64,000 nucleotides of DNA. Origin: DAOTYH01 sp034435015 (GTDB lineage: Bacteria; Chloroflexota; Anaerolineae; Aggregatilineales; UBA3940). Positions 52,010-60,382 of the stretch are shown here, one piece after another. The notes below the pieces were generated by a model. That model was given only the letters and a program-made list of their open reading frames with translations, was not told the DNA's origin and searched no databases. Location: the NCBI GenBank assembly GCA_034435015.1, contig DAOTYH010000043.1, positions 23,436-87,435 on the forward strand, written 5' to 3'. Positions within the stretch are counted from its first letter, which is position 1. Each line of letters begins with the position of its first letter. The translations under genes and the position numbers were made by a program.

Positions 52010-53203
52010 TTAGGACCCAGCGGCAGGGTCAAAAGCCCAGCGCTGGAGTAAGGTCTCACGATCAAGCGCATAAAGCGGGTAACTACCCTGATGAGCACCT
52101 ATAAGAATTGAGTCATTGTAGAGGATTGGCGGCGCAAAGATCGGAATAGGACGTTCGTTGGTGCCTGTAGGGAAGAACAAGAAGCGGGTAGTGAACTCTG
52201 CCTTTATACTAGTAGCGGCTCTTGCCTGAGTGCCATCCTCAACATTCAGGATGTAAAGATATGAGTCACCTGAGGTGACATACACGACGGGCTGTCCGTC
52301 GGCAAGCTTGCCAAACGCAGGAGTACCTACTACCGGGCCGCCCGCATCAAAGGTCCACCTTGGTTGACCGCTTGACAAGTCAAGGGCGAAAACGTGGCCG
52401 TCAAGATCACCGCCAATCATCAGATTAGCTTCTGGGTCTATAACTGGAGTACTCCAGACCCAGTTAGTGGTCGTGTATGTCCACACTACCTGCCGCGTTC
52501 GGGTATCAAGGGCATACACCCTATCATTGAAGCTTCCAAAGTAGAGCACGCCCTCATGAATAGCTGGAGTTCCAGCCATAGCTCCGATTGCAGGCTCATC
52601 AGCCGCCGGGAATTGCCATAGCAGAGCACCGTTCTGAGCATCAAGCGCGTACAGATGACCGTCTAAGGAAGTGAAATAAAGCGTGTTACCATCTAGCAGG
52701 GGTGTAGACCAGATGTCATGTTGTCCATTCCCGCTACGCGGGGCTCTGAACTGCCATGCCTTTGTCCCGGTGTCACGATTGATAGCGTAGAGGGTCCCAT
52801 CCACAGCGCCGGCATACACGTACTCGTCACCGATCACCGCACCGCCAATGAAACGGGCGGCAGGGTTGCTCTCAAAGGCCCACTTCTGCATCCCAGTAGC
52901 AGGATCAATGGCGAAAACTGAGCCAACGTAATCGGTCACGACGACCAGCTCAGGCGCAACGGCGGGGGCAGCGTAGAAAGTCCGCCCGCGTTCAGGCTCA
53001 GATGGGAAGGCCCATAGCCGGTTACCGCTCTCCGGGGAAACGGCATATACCTGTGCGCCATAAGCAACGTAGATTGCCTCGTCCGAAGCAGTGATGCCAG
53101 GCCAGCTAGTCCCCGAAAGGACTGTCGCCGCTGAACTACAGCCCGCTAATCCGACCGCCAGAGCGATCAGAACAAGTCCTAGAAATAACTTCCTTGTAAT
53201 CAA
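52010..53203 (-). CDS. PQQ-type beta-propeller lipoprotein (BamB-like)
   Basis: The signal peptide ends in lipobox LAGC (Cys 22). The 397-residue mature part is a seven- or eight-bladed beta-propeller with the repeating pattern YAINRDTGTKAWQF, YALDAQNGALLWQF, YALDTRTRQVVWTY, FALDLSSGQPRWTF. This fold is found in BamB (outer-membrane assembly) and in PQQ enzymes; enzymatic PQQ residues are not evident, so a binding or scaffold role is more likely. It is wedged between yidD (4-base ATGA overlap) and yidC, which points to a role in membrane-protein biogenesis. Confidence 0.9.
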   Translation of the reverse strand: MITRKLFLGLVLIALAVGLAGCSSAATVLSGTSWPGITASDEAIYVAYGAQVYAVSPESGNRLWAFPSEPERGRTFYAAPAVAPELVVVTDYVGSVFAIDPATGMQKWAFESNPAARFIGGAVIGDEYVYAGAVDGTLYAINRDTGTKAWQFRAPRSGNGQHDIWSTPLLDGNTLYFTSLDGHLYALDAQNGALLWQFPAADEPAIGAMAGTPAIHEGVLYFGSFNDRVYALDTRTRQVVWTYTTTNWVWSTPVIDPEANLMIGGDLDGHVFALDLSSGQPRWTFDAGGPVVGTPAFGKLADGQPVVYVTSGDSYLYILNVEDGTQARAATSIKAEFTTRFLFFPTGTNERPIPIFAPPILYNDSILIGAHQGSYPLYALDRETLLQRWAFDPAAGS

Positions 53204-53424
53204 AAACGAAACTCCTCAGGAACAGGATCATAGCCACCTGGATTAAAAGGGTTGCAACGCAAAACCCGTTTGACAGTGAGCAATCCCCCTTTAAGGAAGC
53301 CAAAACGGCTGAACGCTTCATAGCCATATTGTGAGCAGGTCGGCGTGAAGCGACAAGAAGGGGGCAACAAGGGCGAAAGCGTCAGTTGATACAAACGGAT
53401 CAGTGCCATTGCAATATATTTCAT
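53200..53424 (-). CDS. yidD: Membrane protein insertion efficiency factor YidD
   Basis: This small 74-residue protein has the family core LIRLYQLTLSPLLPPSCRFT, PTCSQYGYEAF and RVLRCNPFNPGGYDPVP. It supports YidC-dependent insertion at the membrane. It overlaps rnpA by 4 bases and the beta-propeller gene by 4, so all three are translationally coupled. Confidence 0.97.
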   Translation of the reverse strand: MKYIAMALIRLYQLTLSPLLPPSCRFTPTCSQYGYEAFSRFGFLKGGLLTVKRVLRCNPFNPGGYDPVPEEFRF

Positions 53425-53780
53425 AGCTTTGAATGCTCTTCCACAGACGACAAGCCGGCGGCCTTAAATAGCCTCTCAAGCGTCTTTTCCAGCTCGTGCG
53501 AACTCGTAGTGGAGGATACCGAATGGACAACAACTATGATGTCATAGCCTGTCCTTAACTTGGGTATCCAGTGCCGTAGCACGGCCCGCAACTGCCGCTT
53601 AATCCGGTTACGGCTGACAGCCTTGCCAACACGCCGGCTGACAACCACCCCGAACCGGTTGTGCTCTAGAGAGTTGGGTAAGAGATTCACCGTCAGAGCG
53701 CCATTCCGCCAGCGATTGCCCTGCTGTCGGACCTTCTGGAAATCCAGCGAATGCCTCAGACGCAGGCGGCGGGGCAACAT
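53421..53780 (-). CDS. rnpA: Ribonuclease P protein component
   Basis: This 119-residue protein subunit helps the catalytic RNA process tRNA 5' ends. It is identified by the basic N-terminus LPRRLRLRHSLDFQKVRQQG and the RNA-binding VGKAVSRNRIKRQLRAVLR. The ATG at 53780 is preferred over the TTG one codon earlier. It lies 22 bases after rpmH, the near-universal rpmH-rnpA order. Confidence 0.97.
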   Translation of the reverse strand: MLPRRLRLRHSLDFQKVRQQGNRWRNGALTVNLLPNSLEHNRFGVVVSRRVGKAVSRNRIKRQLRAVLRHWIPKLRTGYDIIVVVHSVSSTTSSHELEKTLERLFKAAGLSSVEEHSKL

Positions 53781-53802
53781 CAATCAGACAGAACAACAAC
53801 TG

Positions 53803-53979
53803 CTAAGAAGCATTCCAATTGAGCTTCTTGACATGCCGAGGCTGAACGGTCAAACGCTTACGCCCTTTTGCACGACGCGCTTTTAACACAGAGCGTCCAC
53901 CACGAGTCTCCATCCGCTGTCGGAAGCCATGCACACGCGCACGACGGCGTTTTTTGGGTTGATAGGTACGTTTTGGCAT
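53803..53979 (-). CDS. rpmH: 50S ribosomal protein L34
   Basis: This short 58-residue gene starts MPKRTYQPKKRRRARVHGF and continues RQRMETRGGRSVL, the highly conserved L34 sequence. The C-terminus is extended by about 10 residues (HVKKLNWNAS) compared with the common 44-50. It is the first gene of the rpmH-rnpA-yidD-lipoprotein-yidC-jag operon and lies 84 bases downstream of a consensus promoter. Confidence 0.98.
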   Translation of the reverse strand: MPKRTYQPKKRRRARVHGFRQRMETRGGRSVLKARRAKGRKRLTVQPRHVKKLNWNAS

Positions 53980-54011
53980 AACGAGATTTACCTCTGAGCA
54001 TCACAAGTTAT

Positions 54012-54032
54012 CCGCCCCGGAAAGCGGGGCGG
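54012..54032 (-). repeat. GC-rich hairpin in the rpmH leader
   Basis: CCGCCCCG (54012-54019) pairs perfectly with CGGGGCGG (54025-54032) around a 5-base loop. There is no T-run. It is located between promoter and rpmH start, so it may be an attenuator or translational control element. Confidence 0.55.
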
Positions 54033-54062
54033 GCTGATCACACAATCCATGAAGGTGTGGGG

Positions 54063-54091
54063 ATTATAGCGCAGGCAAAGAGGGTGGTCAA
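54063..54091 (-). promoter_or_regulatory. rpmH operon promoter
   Basis: On the minus strand, TTGACC (54091-54086), a 17-base spacer and a perfect TATAAT (54068-54063). It is strong, as expected for a ribosomal protein operon. Confidence 0.85.
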
Positions 54092-54276
54092 AGAAACTTT
54101 GAGGGAGAGGAGTGGCTGAGAAGCTGTGTCATTGCCTTGCGTGCGCCGCCCGCCGTTCGTGCTATTTCTCACCTAGGACCGCTACCAGATGTCCAGACGA
54201 CCACCCGACCTATCCGGCCCGTATCAAAGATGTCGTATGCCCGTGAGGTTGCCCATCTTCCCGACACTGCAGTCGG

Positions 54277-54306
54277 TTGTTTAGCATTCCCTCACTGCGG
54301 TATAAT
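54277..54306 (+). promoter_or_regulatory. Chelatase gene promoter
   Basis: TTGTTT (54277-54282), 18 bases, TATAAT (54301-54306), about 57 bases before the start codon. Confidence 0.65.
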
Positions 54307-54369
54307 CCGCGTGCCCTGGTATAGTTTGCCAGTGGAAATACTCCTGGACTACTAGGAATAGAAAACTGC

Positions 54370-55476
54370 ATGGCTTCCCTGATCTTTCCATTTACAGCTA
54401 TCGTCGGCCAGGAGCGTATGAAGCGCGCTCTTGTCTTGAACGCTGTCAATCCGGGCATTGGAGGGGTGCTGATCCGTGGCGAGCGCGGGACGGCTAAGAG
54501 CACGGCCGCCCGCGCCTTAGCGGTGCTTTTGCCGGAGATCGAAGTAGTGGCTGACTGCCGCTTCAGTTGTGACCCCGCCCGCCCTGAAACATGGTGCGAC
54601 GAGTGCCGTGAACGTTCTGACAGGGGGGAGACCTTGCCTGTTGCGCGGCGGCGCATCCGACTAGTTGACTTGCCGGTAGGGGCAACTGAAGACCGAGTGG
54701 TAGGAACGCTGGATATAGAGAAAGCCATCCAGCTAGGTGAGCGCCATTTTGAACCCGGCGTTCTAGCGGCGGCCAACCGCGGCATCTTGTACGTGGATGA
54801 GGTCAACCTGCTGGACGATCATGTTGTGGACCTCCTCTTGGACTCGGCGGCTATGGGGGTCAACGTAGTTGAGCGTGAAGGGATTAGTTTCACCCACCCG
54901 GCGCAATTCATACTCGTCGGGACGATGAACCCCGAAGAGGGGGATTTGCGTCCTCAGTTGCTCGATCGCTTCGCCTTGTGTGTGGATGTGCGCGGCATCC
55001 GTGAGTCAGCGGAGAGAATGGCTATTCTGGAGCGCCGCATCGAGTTTGAGAAAGACCCTGTCGCCTTCTATCAGAAGTGGTTGCCACAGGAACAGCAACT
55101 CTCTGACGAGATCGGATATGCCCGTCAGATTGTGGATCGGGTTCGCTACACACGCCGCGATCTGGCAACCATTGCCAACCTGACAGCCAGCCTGCAAGTG
55201 GACGGCCACCGTGCTGATCTGGTTATCCTAAAGGCGGCCCGTGCCCATGCCGCATTAGAGGCGCGTGAAGCTATCACCGACCGCGACATTCTATTAGCGG
55301 CGGAATTAGCCCTTCCTCATCGCTTGAAACGCGGCCCCTTCCAAGAGGCACAGTTGAGCCTGAGCGACCTGGGGGAGCGACTGGAGCAGGCCCATATGCA
55401 GGGGGAGATGGCAGAGCCTGTCGATCCTTCAGGAGACAGTTTCCCCGAAGTAAAAAAAAAGAGCAACAGACGCTAG
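54370..55476 (+). CDS. AAA+ chelatase subunit (ChlI-like), zero-frame product
   Basis: This 368-residue MgsA/ChlI-type AAA+ protein has Walker A GERGTAKST (37-45), Walker B GILYVDEVNLLDD (about 138-150) and sensor segment FILVGTMNPEEGDLRPQLLDRF. ChlI-type ATPases drive metal insertion into tetrapyrroles (Mg for chlorophyll, Co for cobalamin with CobN). The frame stops at a TAG 13 bases after nine A. The ending KKKSNRR is not family-like. The neighbouring -1 frame supplies the Pro/acid linker and VWA domain of ChlD/CobT-type subunits. This product could serve as the small subunit. Confidence 0.9.
   Translation: MASLIFPFTAIVGQERMKRALVLNAVNPGIGGVLIRGERGTAKSTAARALAVLLPEIEVVADCRFSCDPARPETWCDECRERSDRGETLPVARRRIRLVDLPVGATEDRVVGTLDIEKAIQLGERHFEPGVLAAANRGILYVDEVNLLDDHVVDLLLDSAAMGVNVVEREGISFTHPAQFILVGTMNPEEGDLRPQLLDRFALCVDVRGIRESAERMAILERRIEFEKDPVAFYQKWLPQEQQLSDEIGYARQIVDRVRYTRRDLATIANLTASLQVDGHRADLVILKAARAHAALEAREAITDRDILLAAELALPHRLKRGPFQEAQLSLSDLGERLEQAHMQGEMAEPVDPSGDSFPEVKKKSNRR
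55455..55461 (+). promoter_or_regulatory. Slippery heptamer A AAA AAG, probable -1 programmed frameshift site
   Basis: Nine consecutive A (55452-55460) followed by G give A AAA AAG in the zero frame, the sequence used for -1 slippage in dnaX. The zero-frame TAG lies at 55474. AGGAGA (55431-55436) is upstream by about 19 bases and could act as a stimulating Shine-Dalgarno element. A -1 shift joins residue 364 to Glu-Gln-Gln of the downstream frame, giving one chain of 686 residues. Confidence 0.75.
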
Positions 55477-56429
55477 GACAAGAGGCTTATCCGGACGACG
55501 ACAAGGCGCCTGAAGCAAAGCCTGTTGAGCCTGCCCGTCAAAATGTGTTTGTCAATCAGGATGCTCGATGGTGGGAAGGCGGGCAGAAGGTCCAGCCCGG
55601 CGAGGAATTCAAGGTTGTTCGTCGGTTGGATACCCCTCTTGATCGGCTGGCACGCCGTCAGGGTGGCCGTCGCAGTCAGACGCATACCGAGCGCAAGCGG
55701 GGGCACTACATTCAGGCCCGCCCTGCTGACGGGAGCACAGATATTGCATTTGACGCGACCATCCGCGCGGCGGCTCCCTACCAACTCAAGCGCGAGCGGG
55801 GGAATCTGGCGCTGGCCCTGCGCAAGTATGACCTGCAACGCAAAGTCCGAGTGACTAAGCAGGCTAACTTGGTTCTGTTTGTGGTGGATGCCTCGTGGAG
55901 CATGGCAGTTGCTGAGCGCATGACTGCCACAAAGGGGGCCATCCTCTCATTGCTGACTGATGCTTATCAGCACCGAGATCGAGTGGGTTTGGTCGTCTTC
56001 CAGAAAAATCAGGCGCAGGTTGTCCTGCCGCCAACCAACTCAGTACAGCTAGCCCAGAAAGCCTTAGCTGATATTCCAGTTGGCGGCAAGACCCCCCTAT
56101 CAGCCGGCCTTGCTCTGGCCTATACTGTCATCCAGCGCGATAAACTTGCTCATCCCGATGTGATGCCCCTCATGATCATCCTCACCGATGGCGCGGGGAA
56201 TGTTTCGATGGGGCCTTTCCCTCCTCAGGAAGAAGCTCACCTTATCGCTAAACAGATTCGGGAGGCAGGTATCAAATCTGTTGTGATCAACATGGAACAT
56301 GCTAGTTTCGATCAGGGTCTGGCACAGCGACTGGCAGAGCATCTGGGAGGGCCTTGTTATACATTACAGGAGCTTCGTGCTGATCTGCTCTATCGAGCTG
56401 TGCGTCAGGAAATGGCTAGCGGCCAATAA
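55461..56429 (+). CDS. VWA domain half of ChlD-like chelatase subunit (-1 frame)
   Basis: Read from the slip site, this frame first gives an acidic, Pro-rich linker (GQEAYPDDDKAPEAKPVEPA), the hallmark of the hinge between AAA+ and VWA parts of ChlD. A VWA domain follows with the MIDAS motif VVDASWSMAVAER, then conserved GKTPLSAGLALAYTV and ILTDGAGN. No good ribosome site precedes the only early GTG (55545), and the linker would be lost from such a start, so independent translation is unlikely. The frameshifted protein (686 residues) has the normal ChlI-ChlD fusion length. CobN is not in the window. Confidence 0.88.
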   Translation, partial: EQQTLGQEAYPDDDKAPEAKPVEPARQNVFVNQDARWWEGGQKVQPGEEFKVVRRLDTPLDRLARRQGGRRSQTHTERKRGHYIQARPADGSTDIAFDATIRAAAPYQLKRERGNLALALRKYDLQRKVRVTKQANLVLFVVDASWSMAVAERMTATKGAILSLLTDAYQHRDRVGLVVFQKNQAQVVLPPTNSVQLAQKALADIPVGGKTPLSAGLALAYTVIQRDKLAHPDVMPLMIILTDGAGNVSMGPFPPQEEAHLIAKQIREAGIKSVVINMEHASFDQGLAQRLAEHLGGPCYTLQELRADLLYRAVRQEMASGQ

Positions 56430-56463
56430 AACACAGCCCCCAATGCATATACGGGGGCTGTGT
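56424..56463 (-). terminator. Terminator of the penicillin-binding protein gene
   Basis: A perfect 11-bp stem, ACACAGCCCCC (56431-56441) with GGGGGCTGTGT (56453-56463), is followed on the minus strand by TTTTATT. It also lies just after the chelatase stop and may work in both directions. Confidence 0.8.
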
Positions 56464-56475
56464 TGTGCGGCAAGT

Positions 56476-58722
56476 CTACTCTCCAATGGTTTCTTCTGTC
56501 ACAAAGTCAAAGATGGTTGGGTCGCCCCAGTCGCGCGGCCACGGAAGCTCGCGCAGGCCATAGTAGCGCTCCACAATGCGGCGGAAGATCGGGGCCGCCA
56601 CACTAGAGCCTTGCCCGCCATTCTCGATCATGACAACAATAGCCAGTTCCGGATCATCGTAGGGTACAAACCCGCCAAACCAAGCAATAGGAGGGGCATT
56701 CGGCTGTGAGACTTGCGCTGTGCCGGTCTTCCCTGCAACAGGTATCTGCATACTGCCCAGCCGATATTCTGCTGTGCCCAGCTCTATGTCGGAGGCTACG
56801 CCGCGCATACTCTCGCGGATGACCTGTATGGCTTCTGGCGAAAGAGAAAGCCGGCCCAGTACGTGCGGCTCAAAGACAACAGTCGGCTCCTCGCCGATCA
56901 ACCCAATCCGATCCACAAATTGAGGCTGGTACACTGTCCCGTTGTTGGCGATGGCGGCGATCATAACGGCCACCTGAAGAGGGGTTACCAGCACATCGCC
57001 TTGCCCAATGGCAATATTGACACTATAGGCAACGTTCCACTCCTGCCCCCGTTCTGCCAGCAACCAGTCCGGGTCCGGAATCAGTCCGGGTTCCTCGTCA
57101 ATCTGTATCCCTAGTTCCTGTCCAAACCCGAACATGCGTGCATAGGAAGGGATCAGGTTGAAGTCAGACTGGCCGGTGATCAGGCCAATATGGTAGAAGT
57201 AAGGATTGCAAGAGGCCGTTAACGCCTGCGCCAGTGTGAGTTCTCCATGTCCCCCTTCTTTCCAGTCATACCGGACATTCTGGGGACCCAGCTCGGTCCA
57301 CACCCCTGTACATGTGTAACTCGTGTCCGGCTGGAAAAGGCCGCTCCCCAGTGCCGCCGCCATAGTGACAATCTTGAAGATCGAGCCGGGCGGGTATTGG
57401 CCCTGTGTGGCACGATTCAGAAAAGGCTTAAGAGGGTTAGTCAGCAGGTCCTGCAGATAGTTACCACCCATCGCGAAGGGATGGTTATTGAAGGGGTAGA
57501 GCGCATTGGGGTCAAAATACGGGTAGCTCGCCATTGCCAGTACATCGCCGGTATTGACGTCCAGCACAACTACCGCCGCTCCCCCAGCAGTCGGTGCCCA
57601 AGTGGCTTCGCCTGCCTGATAGGCCTCTTCGATAGCGTCCTGCACAATCGCCTGTAAATTACGGTCGAGGGTGGTGTAGAGACTCTGAGCCGGCTGAGGG
57701 TCCCGCCGTGCAATCTCCGCAAAGAACTGCCCGCTTGGTGTGTAGGCGTTTAGGGAACCACCCCTCATCCCGGCCAGGTAGCTCTCCCCCCATTTTTCCA
57801 GTCCACTCAGACCAACGATCTCATCTCCCTGATAGCCTAATGAACGATAAGCATCTAGCTGATCCTGTGGGATATAGCCGGTGTAGCCCAGAACATGAGG
57901 GGCAAGCAGATTGAAATAGCGGCGTCCGCTCTTTTCGGAAAACCGTAGAGGAGGGTAGCTTCTGAGGGCGGCCCAATTGTTTTGGACTGTCTCTGCATCA
58001 GCATCGCCCAGTGCTACAATCCAGTCCGCTGGCGCTCCCGCATATTGCTGTCGGATCTCGTCGGGGGACATCCGCAACACACCACTCAACAGGTCGAGCA
58101 TTTGATCTTCATACTCAGGGCTGACTTCTCCCGGCACTACACTGATGGTCACAGTCGAAGCGTTACCAGATACCAGCCACAGGCCATTTCGATCATAGAT
58201 GTTGGCACGCGAGGGTGTCTCAACCTCAAGTTGCAGGATATTGCCGCCCGCAAGCTGAGGGAAGATCAGGCCGGGCGTCCAAGCTATCCCCCAGCGTCCA
58301 TTGGCAAAGACAAGTTGCATGGTCAGGTCCTGCTGGATCGGCCCCAGTACCTGTGTATTGTAAGTCACCCGGAAGGCAAACTGCGCTGTTGTGCCTGTGC
58401 TCTCAGAGAGAGAGGATAGAGGGACAGCCTCCAGATTGACTAAAGTCATGGTAGTAGCCGCGCTGGTGTAAATGTTGGTGAAGCCTTCAAGCGTATATTC
58501 TGCTTGACTGTTTGGCGACAGCAGGCTGTACATCCCTTCGTAGTCACTGTTCATCCAGGCGTCGAGGAAGGCTTGTGCGACGCCGTCGGGTTGCCCTAGA
58601 TCACGGGTTGGGATCACTTCAGGAGTAGTAGCGGCAGGGGAGGTGCCACCGGAAGGTCCCAGCAGGCTACACGCTGTGAAGAGCAGACTGATCGTGACGA
58701 GAGGAATAAGACGACACTTCAT
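56476..58722 (-). CDS. Penicillin-binding protein (class B transpeptidase) with NTF2-like domain
   Basis: This peptidoglycan DD-transpeptidase has a lipobox-like LFTAC (Cys 18) at the end of a signal peptide, so it is probably lipid-anchored. Residues about 50-165 are an NTF2-like MecA-N domain, then a PBP dimerisation domain, then the transpeptidase with SIFK (Ser 447), SCN (in ALTASCNPYFYH) and KTGT (in PVAGKTGTAQVSQP). Its length is 748 residues. The start at 58722 (MKCRLIPL) gives a proper signal peptide; a start at 58749 adds nine residues. The MecA-N domain alone does not imply resistance. It is monocistronic, with its own terminator. Confidence 0.93.
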   Translation of the reverse strand: MKCRLIPLVTISLLFTACSLLGPSGGTSPAATTPEVIPTRDLGQPDGVAQAFLDAWMNSDYEGMYSLLSPNSQAEYTLEGFTNIYTSAATTMTLVNLEAVPLSSLSESTGTTAQFAFRVTYNTQVLGPIQQDLTMQLVFANGRWGIAWTPGLIFPQLAGGNILQLEVETPSRANIYDRNGLWLVSGNASTVTISVVPGEVSPEYEDQMLDLLSGVLRMSPDEIRQQYAGAPADWIVALGDADAETVQNNWAALRSYPPLRFSEKSGRRYFNLLAPHVLGYTGYIPQDQLDAYRSLGYQGDEIVGLSGLEKWGESYLAGMRGGSLNAYTPSGQFFAEIARRDPQPAQSLYTTLDRNLQAIVQDAIEEAYQAGEATWAPTAGGAAVVVLDVNTGDVLAMASYPYFDPNALYPFNNHPFAMGGNYLQDLLTNPLKPFLNRATQGQYPPGSIFKIVTMAAALGSGLFQPDTSYTCTGVWTELGPQNVRYDWKEGGHGELTLAQALTASCNPYFYHIGLITGQSDFNLIPSYARMFGFGQELGIQIDEEPGLIPDPDWLLAERGQEWNVAYSVNIAIGQGDVLVTPLQVAVMIAAIANNGTVYQPQFVDRIGLIGEEPTVVFEPHVLGRLSLSPEAIQVIRESMRGVASDIELGTAEYRLGSMQIPVAGKTGTAQVSQPNAPPIAWFGGFVPYDDPELAIVVMIENGGQGSSVAAPIFRRIVERYYGLRELPWPRDWGDPTIFDFVTEETIGE

Positions 58723-58815
58723 ATCTTTTACCTTCAATACCTGTGGCATGCGGGCAGATTATACCCCTTGGCTCAGCAATCAACCATGAGGGTTGTCATG
58801 GCTGTACAGTGACGT

Positions 58816-58887
58816 AATAGAGGTTGCAAACAGCACTGGAAGAGGTATTCTCAAGGCCTATCTCGACCCCATGTAATCACCTCTATT
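58816..58887. repeat. Long-range inverted repeat upstream of glnA
   Basis: AATAGAGGT (58816-58824) and ACCTCTATT (58879-58887) are exact inverted copies separated by 54 bases. It lies between the penicillin-binding protein gene and glnA, 60 bases before the glnA start. It could be a leader RNA stem or an operator pair. Confidence 0.5.
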
Positions 58888-58948
58888 CTATCCAGCATAC
58901 CCCTAATGGTTAGTTCCTGCTTGTAACTTTAGTATAACGGAGGAAACG

Positions 58949-60370
58949 ATGTTCCAGACCTTTGAACAGGCACGCCGCTACGTGGATGATCACGACATCC
59001 AGATGGTGGACCTTAAGTTCTGTGATCTGTGGGGACGCTGGCATCATATCACTCTGCCGGCCAGCCAGTTTAGCCCTTCCCTGTTGAGGGAGGGAGTTGG
59101 GTTTGACGGCTCGGCGGTCGGCTTGAAGAGCGTCAAGGCTGGAGACATGGTGTTAGTGCCCGATCTAACTACGGGAAGGCCAGACCCCTTCTGTGAGGTT
59201 CCTACTCTCTCATTCATCTGTTTCACTCTTGAGGCAGATACCCATGCTGTCTTCAGCAATGACCCTCGTAATATTGCCATCCGCGCTGAGGCTTACATGC
59301 GCGAGAGCGGCATTGCCGACGAGAGCCGCTGGGGGCCGGAGTTTGAGTTTTATGTCTTTGACAGAGTGGCCTACGAGAACGGCGTCAACAAAGCAGGATA
59401 TTGGCTGGAGTCAAGAGAGGCTGACTGGAATAGCGCAGAGGGGGGACATGGCCACTATATTCCCCTTCATGGCGGGTATCATGCTATTCCCCCTAAAGAT
59501 CAGCTTCATAACCTGCGCTCCGAGATGACTCTGCGTCTGGAGGCAATGGGAGTACCGGTTAAGTATCATCATCATGAGGTGGGAGGGCCAGGTCAATGTG
59601 AGATTGAGACACCAATGGTAGGACTAGTCGCCGCCGGTGACATGACCATGATCGTCAAGTATGTCACTAAGATGGTAGCACAGGCGCGCGGGCAGACCGT
59701 TACCTTCATGCCTAAACCCCTGTATGGGGAGGCGGGAAATGGAATGCACTTCCACCAGCAGTTGTTCAAAGAGGGTCATAACTTGTTTTACGACCCCGCT
59801 GGCTATGGCTCTCTCAGTCGTACAGCTCTGTACTATATCGGCGGCCTACTGAAGCACGGCCCGGCCCTGCTGGCACTGACTAACCCCAGCACCAATTCAT
59901 ATCGCCGCCTTATCCCCGGCTTTGAAGCTCCAGTTAATGCTTTCTTCTCGCTGGGCAATCGAAGTGCGGCCATCCGCATCCCCAAATATGCCAATCAGCC
60001 TGATACCGCTCGTTTGGAATTTCGCCCTCCAGATGCCACCTGTAACGTCTATCTAGCGCTGGCGGCACAATTGCTGGCTGGTCTGGATGGGATCAAGAAC
60101 CAGATTGATCCAACAGCCGCCGGGTTTGGGCCGATTGATGCCAACATCTTTGCGTGGAGCGAGGAAGAACGGGCGAAGATCAAGCGTCTGCCCGAGTCGC
60201 TGGATGAGGCCCTGCGGGCCTTAGAGGCTGATCATGACTTCTTGTTGGTGGGGAATGTCTTCAGCGAAGAGCTGATCGGGCGCTGGATCGAGTATAAGCG
60301 GGAGATGGAATCATACCCCGTGCGTAATCGTCCGCACCCCTACGAGGTAAGTCTCTACTTCGATGTATGA
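58949..60370 (+). CDS. glnA: Glutamine synthetase, type I
   Basis: This ammonia-assimilating enzyme makes glutamine from glutamate, ammonia and ATP. The family motifs are GFDGSAVGLKSV, WGPEFEFYVFD, GEAGNGMHFHQQL, RRLIPGFEAPVNAFFSLGNR and LEFRPPDATCNVY. Its length of 473 is standard for GSI. At the place of the adenylylated Tyr (NLYDLPPEE in enteric GlnA) the sequence is NIFAWSEEE, with Phe instead of Tyr, so covalent control by GlnE is unlikely. GGAGG precedes the ATG, and TATAAC (58933-58938) is close upstream, although a good -35 is not visible. The gene stands alone. Confidence 0.97.
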   Translation: MFQTFEQARRYVDDHDIQMVDLKFCDLWGRWHHITLPASQFSPSLLREGVGFDGSAVGLKSVKAGDMVLVPDLTTGRPDPFCEVPTLSFICFTLEADTHAVFSNDPRNIAIRAEAYMRESGIADESRWGPEFEFYVFDRVAYENGVNKAGYWLESREADWNSAEGGHGHYIPLHGGYHAIPPKDQLHNLRSEMTLRLEAMGVPVKYHHHEVGGPGQCEIETPMVGLVAAGDMTMIVKYVTKMVAQARGQTVTFMPKPLYGEAGNGMHFHQQLFKEGHNLFYDPAGYGSLSRTALYYIGGLLKHGPALLALTNPSTNSYRRLIPGFEAPVNAFFSLGNRSAAIRIPKYANQPDTARLEFRPPDATCNVYLALAAQLLAGLDGIKNQIDPTAAGFGPIDANIFAWSEEERAKIKRLPESLDEALRALEADHDFLLVGNVFSEELIGRWIEYKREMESYPVRNRPHPYEVSLYFDV

Positions 60371-60382
60371 GTAGGATGGAAG

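Larger units (their letters stand above)
53980..54369. other. Divergent region between rpmH and the chelatase gene
   Basis: In these 390 bases I see the rpmH leader with a GC-rich hairpin, the rpmH promoter, and a chelatase promoter near 54277. Nothing resembles dnaA boxes or an origin, although rpmH often lies beside dnaA. A 72-codon frame at 54137 has no family features. Confidence 0.7.

Noticed and set aside
54137..54355. 72-codon frame in front of the chelatase gene
   Set aside because: It overlaps the predicted promoter, has no ribosome site and no similarity that I recognise.
53980..54369. Possible replication origin beside rpmH
   Set aside because: rpmH often lies near dnaA and oriC, but there are no TTATNCACA-type boxes, no AT-rich unwinding region and no dnaA gene here.
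56476..58722. Beta-lactam resistance determinant (MecA-like)
   Set aside because: The MecA-N-type domain is common in class B penicillin-binding proteins of many phyla, and there are no mec regulators or mobile element signs.
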